From NCBI RefSeq assembly GCF_051020955.1, contig NW_027476675.1, positions 1-64,000 of the forward strand: a stretch of DNA of 64,000 bases. The letters run 5' to 3'. The number at the start of each line of letters is the position of its first letter. Position 1 is the stretch's first letter. The position numbers and the translations under genes are program-made. Under the pieces are notes generated by a model. The model was given only the letters and a program-made list of their open reading frames with translations, did not search any database and was not told the DNA's origin. This DNA comes from Megalopta genalis (lineage: Eukaryota; Arthropoda; Insecta; Hymenoptera; Halictidae). This document shows positions 1 through 13,533 of the stretch, one piece after another.

Positions 1-150
1 TGATTTGAAGCTAAATCATGTGATTCGATTGGATTTGAAGCTAACTCGTTCGTTTCGCATGCAGTTGAAGCTATATCATGTATATCACAGGTATTTGAAG
101 CTAAACCATTAGTTTCGCATTTATTCGAAGATAAGCCTTCTACTTCGTAT

Positions 151-300
151 TGATTTGAAGCTATATCATGTGTTTGGCATGGATTTGAAGCTAACTCGTT
201 TGTTTCGCATGCAGTTGAAGCTAAATGATGTTTATCACAAGTATTTGAAGCTAAACCATTTGTTTCGTATGGATTCGAAGATAAGCCTTCTACTTCGCAT
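151..300. repeat. First complete canonical 150 bp HOR (A-B-C-D-E), reference example
   Basis: This is the first clean five-monomer unit: A 151-180, B 181-210, C 211-240, D 241-270, E 271-300. Each monomer is exactly 30 bp. A begins TGATTTGAAG, B GGATTTGAAG, C GCAGTTGAAG, D GTATTTGAAG and E GGATTCGAAG. A few substitutions separate it from the window consensus, for example TTTGGCAT instead of TTTCGCAT in A. It can serve as the register for naming monomers elsewhere. Confidence 0.95.
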
Positions 301-691
301 TGATTTAAAGCAAAATCATGTGTTTCGCATGGATTTGAAGCTAACTCGTTAATTTAGTATGCAGTTGAATCTAAATCATGTATGTCATAGGTATTTGAAG
401 CTAAAACATTTGATTCGCATAGATTCGAAGATCAGCCTTCTTCTTCGCATTGATTTGAATCTAAATCATGTGTTTCGAAAGGATTTGTACTTAACTCGTT
501 TGTTTCGCCTGAATTTGAAGCTAATTCATGTATATCACAAGTATATGAAGCTAAACCATTTGTTTCGCATGGATCTGAAGCTAAGCCTTCTACTTCGCAT
601 TGATTCGAAGCTAAATCAAGTGTTCCGCTTGGATTTGAAGATAAGCCATCTACTTCGCTTTGATTTGAATCTAAATCATGTGTCTCGCATT

Positions 692-1306
692 GATTTGAAG
701 CTGACTCGTTTGTTTCGCATGGATTTGAAGCTAAGCCGTTAACTTCGCATTGATTTGAAGCTAAATCATGTGTTTCGCATGAATTTCAAGATAATTCGTT
801 TGTTTCGCACGCGGTTGAAGCTAAATCATGTATATCACAAGTATTTTCAGCTAAACCATTTGATTCGCATGGTTTTGAAACTAAGCCTTCCACTTCCCAT
901 TGATTTGAAGCTAAATCATGTGACTCGCATGGATTTGAACCTCACTCGTTCGTTTCAGCTGCATTTGAAACTAAATCATGTATATCACAAGTATTTGAAG
1001 CTATACCATTTGTTTCGCATGGATTTGAAGATAATCCTTCTAGTTCGCATTGATATTTAGCTAACTCGATTGTTTCGCCTGCACTTGAAGCTATATCACT
1101 TATATCGCTATTATCTGAAGATAAATCATTTGTTTCTCGTGTATTTGTAGCTAAGCCTTCTACATCGCATTGATTTGAAGCTAAATCATGCGTTTCGCAT
1201 GGATTTTAAGCTAACCCGTTTGTTTTGCCTGCATTTGAAGCTATATCACTTATATCGCAATTATCCGAATATAAATCATTTGTTTCTCATGTATTTGTAG
1301 CTAAGC
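692..1306. repeat. Left-flank duplicated block, copy 1 (partner 2899-3513, offset 2207)
   Basis: About 615 bp, beginning near the GCCGTTAACTTCGCAT E variant and including the unusual GAATTTCAAGATAATTCG and GTATTTTCAGCTAAACC monomers. It is repeated at 2899-3513. The copies differ by several substitutions, for example GGTTTTGAAAC at about 871 versus GGATTTGAAAC in the partner, so this is an older event than the core duplications. Confidence 0.8.
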
Positions 1307-2898
1307 CTTTAACTTCGCATTGATTTGAAGCTAAATCATGTGTTTCGCATGAATTTGAAGATATCTCATTCGTTTGGTCTGCGTTTGAAGCTATTTCATT
1401 TATATGGCAAGTATTTGAATCTAAATCATGTGTTTCGCTCGTATTTGAAGCAAAGCCTTCTACTTCGCATGATTTGAAGCTAAATCATGCGTTTCGCATG
1501 GATTTTAAGCTAACCCGTTTGTTTTGCCTGCATTTGAAGCTATATCACTTATATCGCAATTATCCGAATATAAATCATTTGTTTCTCATGTATTTGTAGC
1601 TAAGCCTTCTACATCGCATTGATTTGAAGCTAAATCATGTGTTTCGCATGGATTTGAAGATAACTCGTCTGTTTCGCATGCAGTTGATGCTATATCACTT
1701 ATATGCGCAAGTATTTGAAACCAAATCATTCGGTTTGCAAGGTTTTGAAGGTAAGCCTTCTACTTCGCATTGATTCGAAGCTAAATCAAGTGTACGGCTT
1801 GGATTTGAAGATAAGCCATCTACTTCGCTTTGATTTGAATCTAAATCATGTGTCTCGCATTGATTTGAAGCTAAATCATGTGTTTCGCATTAATTTGATG
1901 ATAACTCGTTCGTTCGTCTGCATTTGAAGTTATTACATTTATATCGCAAGTATTTCAATCTAAATCATGTGTTTCGCTCGGATTTAAAGCTGAGCCTTCT
2001 ACTTCCCATTGATTTGATGCTAAATCATATGTTCCGCTCGGATTTGAAGCTAACTGTTTGTTCCGCCTGCATTTGAAGCTATATCACATATATTGCAAGT
2101 ATTTGAAGCTAAATCATTTGTTTCGCATGGATTTGAAGCTGACTCGTTTGTTTCGCATGGATTTGAAGCTAAGCCTTTAACTTCGCATTGATTTGAAGCT
2201 AAATCATGTGTTTCGCATGAATTTGAAGATATCTCATTCGTTTGAAGCTATTTCATTTATATGGCAAGTATTTGAATCTAAATCATGTGTTTCGCTCGTA
2301 TTTGAAGCAAAGCCTTCTACTTCGCATGATTTGAAGCTAAATCATGCGTTTCGCATGGATTTTAAGCTAACCCGTTTGTATTGCCTGCATTTGAAGCTAT
2401 ATCACTTATATCGCAATTATCCGAATATAAATCATTTGTTTCTCATGTATTTGTAGCTAAGCCTTCTACATCGCATTGATTTGAAGCTAAATCATGTGTT
2501 TCGCGTGGATTTGAAGATAACTCGTCTGTTTCGCATGCAGTTGAAGCTATATCACTTATATTCGCAAGTATTTGAAACCAAATCATTCGGTTTGCAAGGT
2601 TTTGAAGGTAAGCCTTATACTTCGCATTGATTTGATGCTAAATCATGTGTTTCGCATGGATTTGAAGATAACTCGTTTATTTCGCATGCATTTGAAACTA
2701 TATCACTTATATTCACAAGTATTTGAAGCCAAATCATTCGGTTCGCATGGATTTGAAGCTAAGCCTTCTACTTCGCATTGATTTGAAGCTAAATCATGTG
2801 TTTCGCATGAATTTTAAGCTAACTGTTTGTTCCGCCTGCATTTGAAGCTATATCACTTATATCGCAAGTATTTGAAGCTAAATAATTTGTTTCGCATG

Positions 2899-3513
2899 GA
2901 TTTGAAGCTGACTCGTTTGTTTCGCATGGATTTGAAGCTAAGCCGTTAACTTCGCATTGATTTGAAGCTAAATCATGTGTTTCGCATGAATTTCAAGATA
3001 ATTCGTTTGTTTCGCACGCGGTTGAAGCTAAATCATGTATATCACAAGTATTTTCAGCTAAACCATTTGATTCGCATGGATTTGAAACTAAGCCTTCCAC
3101 TTCCCATTGATTTGAAGCAAAATCATGTGACTCGCATGGATGTGAACCTCAATCGTTCCTTTCAGCTGCATTTGAAACTAAATCATGTATATCACAAGTA
3201 TTTGAAGCTATACCATTTGTTTCGCATGGATTTGAAGATAATCCTTCTAGTTCGCATTGATGTTTAGCTAACTCGATTGTTTCGCCTGCACTTGAAGCTA
3301 TATCACTTATATCGATATTATCTGAAGATAAATCATTTGTTTCTCGTGTATTTGTAGCTAAGCCTTCTACATCGCATTGATTTGAAGCTAAATCATGCGT
3401 TTCGCATGGATTTTAAGCTAACCCGTTTGTTTTGCCTGCATTTGAAGCTATATCACTTATATCGCAATTATCCGAATATAAATCATTTGTTTCTCATGTA
3501 TTTGTAGCTAAGC
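2899..3513. repeat. Left-flank duplicated block, copy 2 (partner 692-1306)
   Basis: Second copy of the block at 692-1306. It keeps the GCCGTTAACTTCGCAT, GAATTTCAAGATAATTCG and GTATTTTCAGC markers in the same order. It is followed by TAAGCCTTCTACATCGCAT where the first copy has TAAGCCTTTAACTTCGCAT, which sets the right limit. Confidence 0.8.
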
Positions 3514-5418
3514 CTTCTACATCGCATTGATTTGGAGCTAAATCATGTGATCAGCATGGATTTAAAGCTAACTCGTTTGTTTCGCCTGCATTTGAATCCG
3601 AATCACGTATATCACAAATATTTGAAGCTGAACCATTTGTTTCGCATGCATTTGTAACTAAGCCTTCTCCTTCGCATTGATTTGAAGCTGTATCATGTGT
3701 TTCGCTTGAATTTGAAGCGAACATGTTTGTTTCACATGCAGTTGAAGCTAAATCATGTATATCACAAGTATTTGCAGCTGAACCATTTGCTACGCATGAA
3801 TATTAATCTAAACCATGTGTTACGAATGAATTTGAAGCTGAATCATGTATTTCGCCTGCATTTGATGCTAAATCATGTATATCATAGGTATTTGAAGTTA
3901 AAGCATTTCTTTCGCATGGATTCGAAGGTAAGCCTTCTACTTCGCATTTGATTTGAAGCTAAATCATGCATTTCGCATGGATTTGAAACTAAACCATTTG
4001 TTTCGCAAGGATTCGAAGATCTGCATTCTAGTTCGCATTGATTTGAAGCTAAATCACGTGTTTCGCATAGATTAGAAGCTAACTCGTTTGTTTCGCATTC
4101 ATTTGAAACTATATCACTTCTATCGCAAGTATTTGAAGCTAAATCATGTGTTTCGCATGGATTTGAAGCTAACTCGTTTGTTTCGCCTGCACTTGAAGCT
4201 ATATCACTTATATCGTTATTATCTGAAGGTAAATCATTTGTTTCTCATGTATTTGTAGCTAAGCCTTCTACATCGCATTGATTTGAAGCTAAATCATGCG
4301 TTTCGCATGGATTTTAAGCTAACCCGTTTGTTTTGCCTGCATTTGAAGCTATATCACTTATATTCTCATGTATTTGAAGCAAAACCTTTCTTTTCGCATG
4401 GTTTTGAAGCTAAGCCTTCTACTTCGCATGAATTTATAGCTAAATCATGTGTTTCGCTTGGATTTGAAGCTAACTCGTTTGTTTCGCATATAGATGAAGC
4501 TCAGACATGTATATCACAAGTATTTGAACCCAAACCATTTGTTTCGCATGGATTTGAAGCTAAACCATTTGATTCGCTTGTATTTGAAGCTAACTCGTTT
4601 GTTTCGCACGCAGTTGAAGCTAAATCATGTGTATCACAAGATTTTGAAGCTAAACCATTTGTTTGGCAAGAATTTGAAGCTAAGCCTTCTACTTCGCATT
4701 GATTTGAAGTTAAATCATGTCTTTCGCTTGGATTTGAAGCTAACTCGTTTGTTTCTCCTGCATTTGAAGCTATATCACATATATTCGCAAGTATTTGAAG
4801 CTAAACCAGACGTTCCGCGTGGATTTGAAGCTAAGCCTACTACTTGGCTTCGATTAGAAGCTCAATCATGTCATTCACAGAGATTTGAAGCTAACTCAAT
4901 TGTTTCACCTGCATGTGAAGCTATATCACTTATATTCGCAAGTATTTGTAGTTAAACCATTCGTTTCGCACTGATTTGATGCTAAGCCATCTACTTCGCA
5001 TGAATTTGAAGCTATGTCATATGTTTCGCATGGATTTGAACATTACTCGTTTGTTTCGCTTGCAGTTGAATCTATATCACTTATATTCGCAAGAATTTCA
5101 AGCCAAATCATTCGTTTCGCATGGATTTGAAGCTAAGCCTACTACTTCGCATTGATTTGAAGTTAATTCATGTGTTTTCCTTGGATTTGGAGCTAACTCG
5201 TTGGACTCGAATGCAGTTGAAGCTATGTCTCGTTCATCAAAATTATCTGAATCGAAACCATCTGTTTCCGAAAAATATGATGCTAAACCACGTGGTTCGC
5301 ATGCATGGGAAGCTATATCATGTTTTTCGATTGGATTTGAAGCTAACTCGTTTGATTCGCATGCATTTGAATCTAAATCGTGTATAATACAAGTATTTGA
5401 AGCTGAACCATTGGATTC

Positions 5419-5690
5419 GGAGCTAAGCCTTCTACTTCGCCTTGATTTGGACCTAAATCATGTGATCCGCATGGATTTAAAGCTAACTCGTTTGTTTCGC
5501 CTGCATTTGAATCTAAATCCTGTATATCGCAAATATTTGGAGCTGAACCATTTGTTTCGCATGGATTTGCAGCTAAATCATGTGTTTCCCTTAGATTTGC
5601 AGCTAACTCGTTGTTTGGTATGCAGTTGAAGCTAAATCATGTATATCACAAGTATTGGAAGCTAAACAATTTGTTTCGCATGGATGTGAA
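5419..5690. repeat. Left-flank duplicated block, copy 1 (partner 8414-8685, offset 2995)
   Basis: Marked by a shortened D/E junction (ATTCGGAGCTAAGCC), the CTTGATTTGGACCTAAATC monomer, CTTAGATTTGCAGCTAAC and the slip CTCGTTGTTTGGTATGCAG. All four markers recur in order near 8414-8685. Confidence 0.8.
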
Positions 5691-6216
5691 GCTAAGCCTT
5701 TAACTTCGCATTGATTTGAAGCTAAATCATGTGTTTCGCATGAATTTTAAGCTAACTGTTTGTTCCGCCTGCATTTGAAGCTATATCACTTATATCGCAA
5801 GTATTTGAAGCTAAATAATTTGTTTCGCATGGATTTCAAGTTGACTCGTTTGTTTCGCATGGATTTGAAGCTAAGCCTTCTACTTCGCATTGATTTGAAG
5901 CTAAATCATGTGTTTCGCATGAATTTGAAGCTAACTGATTATTCCGCCTGCATTTGAAGCTATATCACTTATATCGCAAGTATTTGAAGGTAAATCATTT
6001 GTTTTGCATGGATTTGAAGCTAAGCCTTTAACTTCGCATTGATTTGAAGCTAAATCATGTGTTTCGCATGAATTTGAAGATATCTCATTCGGTTGGTCTG
6101 CATTTGAAGCTATTTCATTTATATCGCAAGTATTTGAATCTAAATCATGTGTTTCGCTCGTATTTGAAGCAAAGCCTTCTACTTCGCATGATTTGAAGCT
6201 AAATCATGTGTTACGC

Positions 6217-6640
6217 TTGGATTTGAAGATAACTCGTTTATTTCGCATGCATTTGAAACTATATCACTTATATTCACAAGTATTTGAAGCCAAATCATTC
6301 GGTTCGCATGGATTTGAAGCCAAGCCTACTACTTCGCATTGATTTGAAGTTAAATCATGTGTTACGCTTGGATTTGAAGCTCACTCGTTTGTTTCGCCTG
6401 CATTTGAAGCTTAATCATGTATATCATAAGTATTTGAAGGAAAACCATTTGTTTTGAACCTAAATCATGTGTTTCGCTTGGATTTGAAGCTAACTCGTTT
6501 GTTTCGCCTGCATTTGAAGCAATATCACTTATATCGCAAGTATATGAAGCTAAATAATTTGTCTCGCATGAATTTGATGCTAATCCTTCTACTTCGCATT
6601 GATTTGAAGCTAAATCATGTGTTTCGCATGGATTTGAAGC
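6217..6640. repeat. Left-flank duplicated block, copy 1 (partner 9664-10087, offset 3447)
   Basis: About 424 bp with AACTCGTTTATTTCGCATGC, the AAGCCTACTACTTCGCAT E variant and a short monomer reading GGAAAACCATTTGTTTTGAACC. The partner at 9664-10087 differs at very few positions, for example CTCGTTTG here versus CTCGGTTG there. Confidence 0.85.
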
Positions 6641-7280
6641 GAACATGTTTGTTTCACATGCAGTTGAAGCTAAATCATGTATATCACAAGTATTTGCAGC
6701 TGAACCATTTGCTACGCATGAATATTAAGCTAAACCATATGTTACGAATGAATTTGAAGCTGAATCATGTATTTCGCCTGCATTTGATGCTAAATCATGT
6801 ATATCACAGGTATTTGAAGCTAAAGCATTTTTTTCGCATGGATTCGAAGGTAAGCCTTCTACTTCGCATTGATTTGAAGCGAAATCATGTGTATCGCTTG
6901 GATTTGAAGCTAAACCTTCTATATCGCATTGATTTGAAGTTAAATCATGTGTTTCGCTTGGATTTGAAGCCAACACGTTTGTTTCGTCTGCATTTGAAGC
7001 TATATCACATATATCGCAAGTATTTGAAGCTAAATCATTTGTTTCGCATGGATTTGAAGCTGACTCGTTTGTTTCGCATGGATTTGAAGCTAAGCCTTTA
7101 ACTTCGCATTGATTTGAAGCTAAATCATGTGTTTCGCACGAATTTGAAGCTAAACCTTCTATATCGCATTGATTTGAAGTTTAATCATGTGTTTCGCTTG
7201 GATTTGAAGCCAACACGTTTGTTTCGTCTGCATTTGAAGCTATATCACTTATATCGCAAGTTTTTGAAGCTAAATCATTT

Positions 7281-8050
7281 GTTTCGCATGGATTTGAAGC
7301 TAACCCTTCTACATCGCATTGATTTGAGCTAAATCATTTGTTTCGCCTGCATTTGAAGCTTAATCATGTATATCACAAGTATTAGAAGGTAAACCATTTG
7401 TTTTGAAGCTAAATCATGTGTTTCCCTTGGATTTGAAGCTAACTCGTTTGTTTCGCCTGCATTTGAAACTATATCACTTATATCGCAAGCATTTGAAGCT
7501 AAATCGTTCGATTAGCATGGATTTGAAGCTAAGCCTTCTACATCGCATTGATTTGAAGCTAAATCACGTGTTTCGCATAGATTAGAAGCTAACTCGTTTG
7601 TTTCGCATTCTTTTGAAACTATATCACTTCTATCGCAAGTATTTGAAGCTAAATCATGTGTTTCGCATGTATTTGAAGATAAGCCTTCTACTTCGCATTG
7701 ATTTCAAGCTAAATCATGTGTTTCGCATGCATTTGAAGCTAACTCGATTGTTTCGCATGCAGTTGAATGTAAATCATGTACATCACAAGTATTTGATGCT
7801 AAACCATTTGTTTCGCATGAATTTGAAGCTAAACCATCTACATCGCATTGATTTGTAGCTAAATCAAGTGTTTCGCTAGGATTTGAAGCTAGCTCGTTTG
7901 TTTCGCATGCAGTTGAAGCTAAATCATGTATATCACAAGTATTTGAAGCTAAACCATTTGATTCCCATGGATTTGAAGCTAAGCCTACTACTTCGCATTG
8001 ATTTGAAGCTAAATCATGTGTTTCGCATGCATTTGAAGATATCTCGTTCG
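7281..8050. repeat. Left-flank triplicated block, copy 1 (others near 10307 and 12811)
   Basis: Starts with a short monomer reading TTGATTTGAGCTAAATC and carries the CATAGATTAGAAGC, CATTCTTTTGAAACTATATC and CACTTCTATCGCAAG variants. It then has GTTGAATGTAAATCATGTAC. The block recurs at offset 3026 (10307-11076) and again 2504 further on (12811-13533). Confidence 0.85.
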
Positions 8051-8413
8051 TTTGGTCTGCATTTGAAGCTATTTCATTTATATCGCAAGCATTTGAATCT
8101 AAATCATGTGTTTCGCTCGTATTTGAAGCTAAGCCTTCTACTTCGCATGATTTGAAGCTAAATCATGTGTTACGCTTGGATTTGAAGCTCACTCGTTTGT
8201 TTCCCCTGCATTTGAAGCAATATCACTTATATCGCAAGTATATGAAGCTAAATAATTTGTCTCGCATGAATTTGATGCTAATCCTTCTACTTCGCATTGA
8301 TTTGAAGCTAAATCATGTGTTTCGCATGGTTTTGAAGCTAACTCGTATGTTTCGCATGCATTTGAAGCTAAATCATGTATATCACAAGTATTTGAAGCTG
8401 AACCATTTGATTC

Positions 8414-8685
8414 GGAGCTAAGCCTTCTACTTCGCCTTGATTTGGACCTAAATCATGTGATCCGCATGGATTTAAAGCTAACTCGTTTGTTTCGCCTGCA
8501 TTTGAATCTAAATCATGTATATCGCAAATATTTGGAGCTGAACCATTTGTTTCGCATGGATTTGAAGCTAAATCATGTGTTTCCCTTAGATTTGCAGCTA
8601 ACTCGTTGTTTGGTATGCAGTTGAAGCTAAATCATGTATATCACAAGTATTGGAAGCTAAACAATTTGTTTCGTATGGATTTGAA
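8414..8685. repeat. Left-flank duplicated block, copy 2 (partner 5419-5690)
   Basis: Same four markers as 5419-5690, including the ATTCGGAGCTAAGCC junction in which most of one monomer is missing. Sharing a deletion and a one-base slip shows common descent rather than chance similarity between monomers. Confidence 0.8.
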
Positions 8686-9663
8686 GCTAAGCCTTCTTCT
8701 TCGTATTGATTTGAAATTAAATCATGTGTTTCGCTTGGATTTGAAGCTGACTCGTTTGTTTCGCATGCAGTGGAAGCTAAATTATGTATATCACAAGAAT
8801 TTGAAGCTAAACCATTTGCTTCGCATGATTATTAAGCTAAATCACGTGTTTCGCACGGATTTGAAACTAACTCGGTTGTTTCGCCTGCATTTGAATCTAA
8901 ATCATGTATATCACAAGTATTTGAACCTAAACCATTTGTTTGCATGGATTCGTAGACAAGCCTTCTACTTCGCATTGATTTGAAGCTAAATCATGTGTAT
9001 CGCATGGATTTGAAGCTAAATCATGTGTTTCCCTTGGATTTGAAGCTAATTCGTATGTTTCGCATGAAGTTGAAGCCAAATCATGTATAAAATAAGTATT
9101 TCAAGCTAAATCATTTGTTTCGCATGGATTTCAAGTTGACTCGTTTGTTTCGCATGGATTTGAAGCTAAGCCTTCTACATCGCATTGATTTGAAGCTAAA
9201 TCATGTATTTCGCATGAATTTGAAGCTAACTGTTTGTTCCGCCTGCATTTGAAGCTATATCACTTATATCGCAAGTATTTGAAGGTAAATCATTTGTTTC
9301 GCATGGATTTGAAGCTAAGCCTTCTACTTCGCATTGATTTGAAGCTGAATCATGTGTTTCGCTTGGATTTGAATCTAACTCGTTTGTTTCGCATGCAGTT
9401 GAAACTAAATCATGTATATCACAAGTATTTGAAGCTAAACCATTTGTTTCGAATGGATTTGAAGCCATGCCTTCTACTTCGCATTGATTTGAAGCTAAAT
9501 CATGTGTTTCGCATGGATTTGAAGATAACTCGTCTGTTTCGCATGCAGTTGAAGCTATATCACTTATATTCGCAAGTATTTGAAGCCAAATCATTCGGTT
9601 TGCAAGGTTTTGAAGGTAAGCCTTCTACTTCGCATTGATTTGATGCTAAATCATGTGTTTCGC

Positions 9664-10087
9664 ATGGATTTGAAGATAACTCGTTTATTTCGCATGCATT
9701 TGAAACTATATCACTTATATTCACAAGTATTTGAAGCCAAATCATTCGGTTCGCATGGATTTGAAGCCAAGCCTACTACTTCGCATTGATTTGAAGTTAA
9801 ATCATGTGTTACGCTTGGATTTGAAGCTCACTCGTTTGTTTCGCCTGCATTTGAAGCTTAATCATGTATATCATAAGTATTTGAAGGAAAACCATTTGTT
9901 TTGAACCTAAATCATGTGTTTCGCTTGGATTTGAAGCTAACTCGGTTGTTTCGCCTGCATTTGAAGCAATATCACTTATATCGCAAGTATATGAAGCTAA
10001 ATAATTTGTCTCGCATGAATTTGATGCTAATCCTTCTACTTCGCATTGATTTGAAGCTAAATCATGTGTTTCGCATGGATTTGAAGC
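9664..10087. repeat. Left-flank duplicated block, copy 2 (partner 6217-6640)
   Basis: Near-identical to 6217-6640, with the same truncated monomer at TTTTGAACCTAAATC. It is followed by the GCCAACACG monomer, where copy 1 continues GCGAACATG; this marks the right limit. Confidence 0.85.
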
Positions 10088-10306
10088 CAACACGTTTGTT
10101 TCGTCTGCATTTGAAGCTATATCACTTATATCGCAAGCATTTGAAGCTAAATCGTTCGTTTAGCATGGATTTGAATAAAGCCTTCTACATCGCATTGATT
10201 TGAAGCTAAATCACGTGTTTCGCATAGATTAGAAGCTAACTCGTTTGTTTCGCATTCTTTTGAAACTATATCACTTCTATCGCAAGTATTTGAAGCTAAA
10301 TCATGT

Positions 10307-11076
10307 GTTTCGCATGGATTTGAAGCTAACCCTTCTACATCGCATTGATTTGAGCTAAATCATTTGTTTCGCCTGCATTTGAAGCTTAATCATGTATATC
10401 ACAAGTATTAGAAGGTAAACCATTTGTTTTGAAGCTAAATCATGTGTTTCCCTTGGTTTTGAAGCTAACTCGTTTGTTTCGCCTGCATTTGAAACTATAT
10501 CACTTATATCGCAAGCATTTGAAGCTAAATCGTTCGTTTAGCATGGATTTGAAGCTAAGCCTTCTACATCGCATTGATTTGAAGCTAAATCACGTGTTTC
10601 GCATAGATTAGAAGCTAACTCGTTTGTTTCGCATTCTTTTGAAACTATATCACTTCTATCGCAAGTATTTGAAGCTAAATCATGTGTTTCGCATGTATTT
10701 GAAGATAAGCCTTCTACTTCGCATTGATTTCAAGCTAAATCATGTGTTTCGCATGCATTTGAAGCTAACTCGATTGTTTCGCATGCAGTTGAATGTAAAT
10801 CATGTACATCACAAGTATTTGATGCTAAACCATTTGTTTCGCATAAATTTGAAGCTAAACCATCTACATGGCATTGATTTGTAGCTAAATCAAGTGTTTC
10901 GCTAGGATTTGAAGCTAGCTCGTTTGTTTCGCATGCAGTTGAAGCTAAATCATGTATATCACAAGTATTTGAAGCTAAACCATTTGATTCCCATGGATTT
11001 GAAGCTAAGCCTACTACTTCGCATTGATTTGAAGCTAAATCATGTGTTTCGCATGCATTTGAAGATATCTCGTTTG
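10307..11076. repeat. Left-flank triplicated block, copy 2
   Basis: Offset 3026 from copy 1. The similarity to copy 3 extends further left than that to copy 1: 10050-11029 matches about 12554-13533 at a constant offset of 2504. The last event therefore duplicated a larger unit than the first did. Confidence 0.85.
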
Positions 11077-12810
11077 TTTCGCCTGCACTTGAATCTGAAT
11101 CACGTATATCACAAGTTTTTGAAGCTAAACCATTTGATTCGCATTGATTTGGAGCTAAGCCTTCAACTTCGCATTGATTTGGAGCTAAATCATGTGTTTC
11201 GCATGAATTTGAAGCTAACTGTTTGTTCCGCATGCATTTGAAGCTATATCACTTATATCGCAAGTATTTGAAGCTAAATAATTTGTTTCGCATGGATTTC
11301 AAGTTGACTCGTTTGTTTCGCATGGATTTGAAGCTATGCCTTCTACTTCGTATTGATTTGAAATTAAATCATGTGTTTCGCTTGGATTTGAAGCTGACTC
11401 GTTTGTTTCGCCTGCACTTGAATCTGAATCATGTATATCACAAGTTTTTGAAGCTAAACCATTTGATTCGCATTGATTTGAAGCTAAGCCTTCAACTTCG
11501 CATTGATTTGAAGCTAAATCATGTGTTTCGCTTGGATTTGAAGCTAACTCGTATGTTTCGCATGAAGTTGAAGCCAAATCATGTATAAAACAAGTATTTC
11601 AAGCTAAACTATTCGTTTCGCATGGATTTGAAGCTAAGCCTTTAACTTCGCATTGATTTGAAGATAAATCATGTGTTTCGCATGAATTTGAAGCTAACTG
11701 ATTGTTCCGCCTGCATTTGAAGCTATATCACTTATATCGCTAGTATTTGAAGGTAAATCATTTGTTTTGCATGGATTTGAAGCTAAGCCTTTAACTTCGC
11801 ATTGATTTGAAGCTAAATCATGTGTTCCGCATGAATTTGAAGATATCTCGTTCGTTTGGTCTGCATTTGAAGCTATTTCATTTATATCGCAAGTATTTGA
11901 ATCTAAATCATGTGTTTCGCTCGTATTTGAAGCTAAGCCTTCTACTTCGCATGATTTGAAGCTAAATCATGTGTTACGCTTGGATTTGAAGCTCACTCGT
12001 TTGTTTCCCCTGCATTTGACGCAATATCACTTATATCGCAAGTATATGAAGCTAAATAATTTGTCTCGCATGAATTTGATGCTAATCCTCCTACTTCGCA
12101 TTGATTTGAAGCTAAATCATGTGTTTCGCATGGATTTGAAGCGAACATGTTTGTTTCACATGCAGTTGAAGCTAAATCATGTATATCACAAGTATTTGCA
12201 GCTGAACCATTTGCTACGCGTGAATATTAAGCTAAACCATATGTTACGAATGAATTTGAAGCTGAATCATGTATTTCGCCTGCATTTGATGCTAAATCTT
12301 GTATATCACAGGTATTTGAAGCTAAAGCATTTTTTTCGCATGGAATCGAAGGTAAGCCTTCTACTTCGCATTGATTTGAAGCGAAATCATGTGTATCGCT
12401 TGGATTTGAAGCTAAACCTTCTATATCGCATTGATTTGAAGTTAAATCATGTGTTTCGCATGAATTTGAAGCTAACTGTTTGTTTCGTCTGCATTTGAAG
12501 CTATATCACATATATCGCAAGTATTTGAAGCTAAATCATTTGTTTCGCATTGATTTGAAGCTAAATCATGTGTTTCGCATGGATTTGAAGCCAACACGTT
12601 TGTTTCGTCTGCATTTGAAGCTATATCACTTATATCGCAAGCATTTGAAGCTAAATCGTTCGTTTAGCATGGATTTGAATAAAGCCTTCTACATCGCATT
12701 GATTTGAAGCTAAATCACGTGTTTCGCATAGATTAGAAGCTAACTCGTTTGTTTCGCATTCTTTTGAAACTATATCACTTCTATCGCAAGTATTTGAAGC
12801 TAAATCATGT

Positions 12811-13533
12811 GTTTCGCATGGATTTGAAGCTAACCCTTCTACATCGCATTGATTTGAGCTAAATCATTTGTTTCGCCTGCATTTGAAGCTTAATCATGTA
12901 TATCACAAGTATTAGAAGGTAAACCATTTGTTTTGAAGCTAAATCATGTGTTTCCCTTGGTTTTGAAGCTAACTCGTTTGTTTCGCCTGCATTTGAAACT
13001 ATATCACTTATATCGCAAGCATTTGAAGCTAAATCGTTCGTTCAGCATGGATTTGAAGCTAAGCCTTCTACATCGCATTGATTTGAAGCTAAATCACGTG
13101 TTTCGCATAGATTAGAAGCTAACTCGTTTGTTTCGCATTCTTTTGAAACTATATCACTTCTATCGCAAGTATTTGAAGCTAAATCATGTGTTTCGCATGT
13201 ATTTGAAGATAAGCCTTCTACTTCGCATTGATTTCAAGCTAAATCATGTGTTTCGCATGCATTTGAAGCTAACTCGATTGTTTCGCATGCAGTTGAATGT
13301 AAATCATGTACATCACAAGTATTTGATGCTAAACCATTTGTTTCGCATGAATTTGAAGCTAAACCATCTACATCGCATTGATTTGTAGCTAAATCAAGTG
13401 TTTCGCTAGAATTTGAAGCTAGCTCGTTTGTTTCGCATGCAGTTGAAGCTAAATCATGTATATCACAAGTATTTGAAGCTAAACCATTTGATTCCCATGG
13501 ATTTGAAGCTAAGCCTACTACTTCGCATTGATT
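12811..13533. repeat. Left-flank triplicated block, copy 3
   Basis: Third copy of the block at 7281 and 10307, offset 2504 from copy 2. It carries the same TTGATTTGAGCTAAATC short monomer and the same AGATTAGAAGC, CACTTCTATCGC and GTTGAATG markers. It ends where GAAGGTAAATCATGCG replaces GAAGCTAAATCATGTG. Confidence 0.85.

Noticed and set aside
6362..6646. - strand frame ending in a non-repetitive-looking tail (MVFLQILMIYMIKLQMQAKQ)
   Set aside because: The odd tail is the next reading frame of the same monomers after a short unit (AACCATTTGTTTTGAACC) shifted the register. The copy at 9809-10093 shows the same thing.
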